Positions 14,112-14,251 of a DNA stretch of 14,251 nucleotides are shown here, piece by piece. The stretch lies in the NCBI GenBank assembly GCA_910579725.1, contig CAJTUD010000071.1, positions 1-14,251 of the forward strand, written 5' to 3'. Source of the DNA: an uncultured Oscillospiraceae bacterium. GTDB taxonomy: Bacteria; Bacillota; Clostridia; Oscillospirales; Oscillospiraceae. The notes under the pieces were generated by a model. That model had not been told where the DNA came from. It did no database searches and saw only the letters and a program-made list of their open reading frames with translations. The position numbers were made by a program, and so were the translations under genes. Every line of letters begins with the position of its first letter. Within the stretch, counting starts at the first letter, position 1.

Positions 14112-14251
14112 TTTTCTGAATCAGGCTCCTGAAAAAGAAGCAGATAGTTTTCCGCCGCCTCCCAGAGCGTGTCAAGATCCAGAGCAGGGCGGCAGATGCC
14201 CCACTCTGGATCAGACCCGCAGCCTAGAGTTTCCCGCTTTCGCCGCAAAGG
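14105..14251 (-). CDS. 3' end of an unrecognised protein, last 48 codons (partial)
   Basis: The open frame runs from the window edge to TGA at 14107-14105. The visible C-terminus is acidic (CGSDPEWGICRPALDLD, then TLWEAAENYLLLFQEPDSEKR) with an amphipathic helix near the end. No family is recognisable from this fragment. In related elements the gene before trbL can be a small Maff2-type membrane protein, but this tail is not hydrophobic and does not look like one. Its stop lies inside the ribosome binding site for trbL, so the two are co-translated. Confidence 0.6.
   Translation of the reverse strand, partial: PLRRKRETLGCGSDPEWGICRPALDLDTLWEAAENYLLLFQEPDSEKR

Noticed and set aside
1..14251. 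CRISPR arrays, tRNA or rRNA genes, insertion sequences, integrase or relaxase genes
   Set aside because: I found no regularly spaced repeats, no cloverleaf-like segments and no transposase, recombinase or relaxase motifs in the supported frames.

Overview
The window is GC-rich DNA with a Gram-positive layout: purine-rich ribosome binding sites, GTG and TTG starts, and 1-8 nt overlaps between adjacent genes. It reads as an internal segment of an integrative and conjugative element (ICE) from a gut Clostridia host of the Oscillospiraceae type. The host assignment is an inference from protein style and base composition. No integrase, relaxase, VirD4 coupling protein, rRNA or tRNA lies inside the window.

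Layout, in transcription order on the minus strand (right to left). The window opens with the 3' end of an unrecognised gene (14251-14105). A TrbL/VirB6-type polytopic membrane protein follows (to 13196). Next comes a damaged stretch: a 52-codon fragment of a DUF4406/deoxyribosyltransferase-like gene (13172-13014), then a 44-codon ORF resembling only the C-terminal part of a PrgI-family protein (13014-12880). After these come a small unknown gene (12883-12512), a TraC/VirB4-N-like protein (12500-11922) and the VirB4 ATPase (11929-10091). This is the type IV secretion core.

The minus-strand series is then interrupted by two plus-strand genes, a Y-family (UmuC-like) DNA polymerase (8205-9707) and a YolD-like partner (9694-10089). 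The yolD stop is one base from the virB4 stop. Back on the minus strand come a PAPS-reductase-like PP-loop protein (8102-7314), an ankyrin-containing protein (7296-5893), a membrane-anchored M23 endopeptidase (5900-4845), a DUF6329-like protein (4821-3979), an unknown protein (3965-3132), a DUF6103-like small protein (3118-2843), a larger protein whose N-terminus resembles that small one (2846-1827), and two more unknown proteins (1691-1140 and 1062-331). The last three genes are separated by structured intergenic DNA: four consecutive inverted repeats at 1706-1825 and one long, strong hairpin at 1085-1115. Positions 1-330 hold no credible gene but contain GACCCCC/CCTGCAC repeats, several hairpins and a possible operon terminator.

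How the genes fit together. TrbL, PrgI, TraC-N and VirB4 would form the inner-membrane channel and its motor, and the M23 enzyme would open the peptidoglycan for it. The UmuC-YolD pair is a typical mobile-element mutagenic-repair cargo. The PP-loop, ankyrin and DUF proteins are accessory functions of unknown role. The most notable points are the apparent loss of the PrgI N-terminus, a probable ATT start for trbL, the opposing umuC-yolD cassette inside the transfer operon, and the hairpin-rich intergenic regions near the left end.
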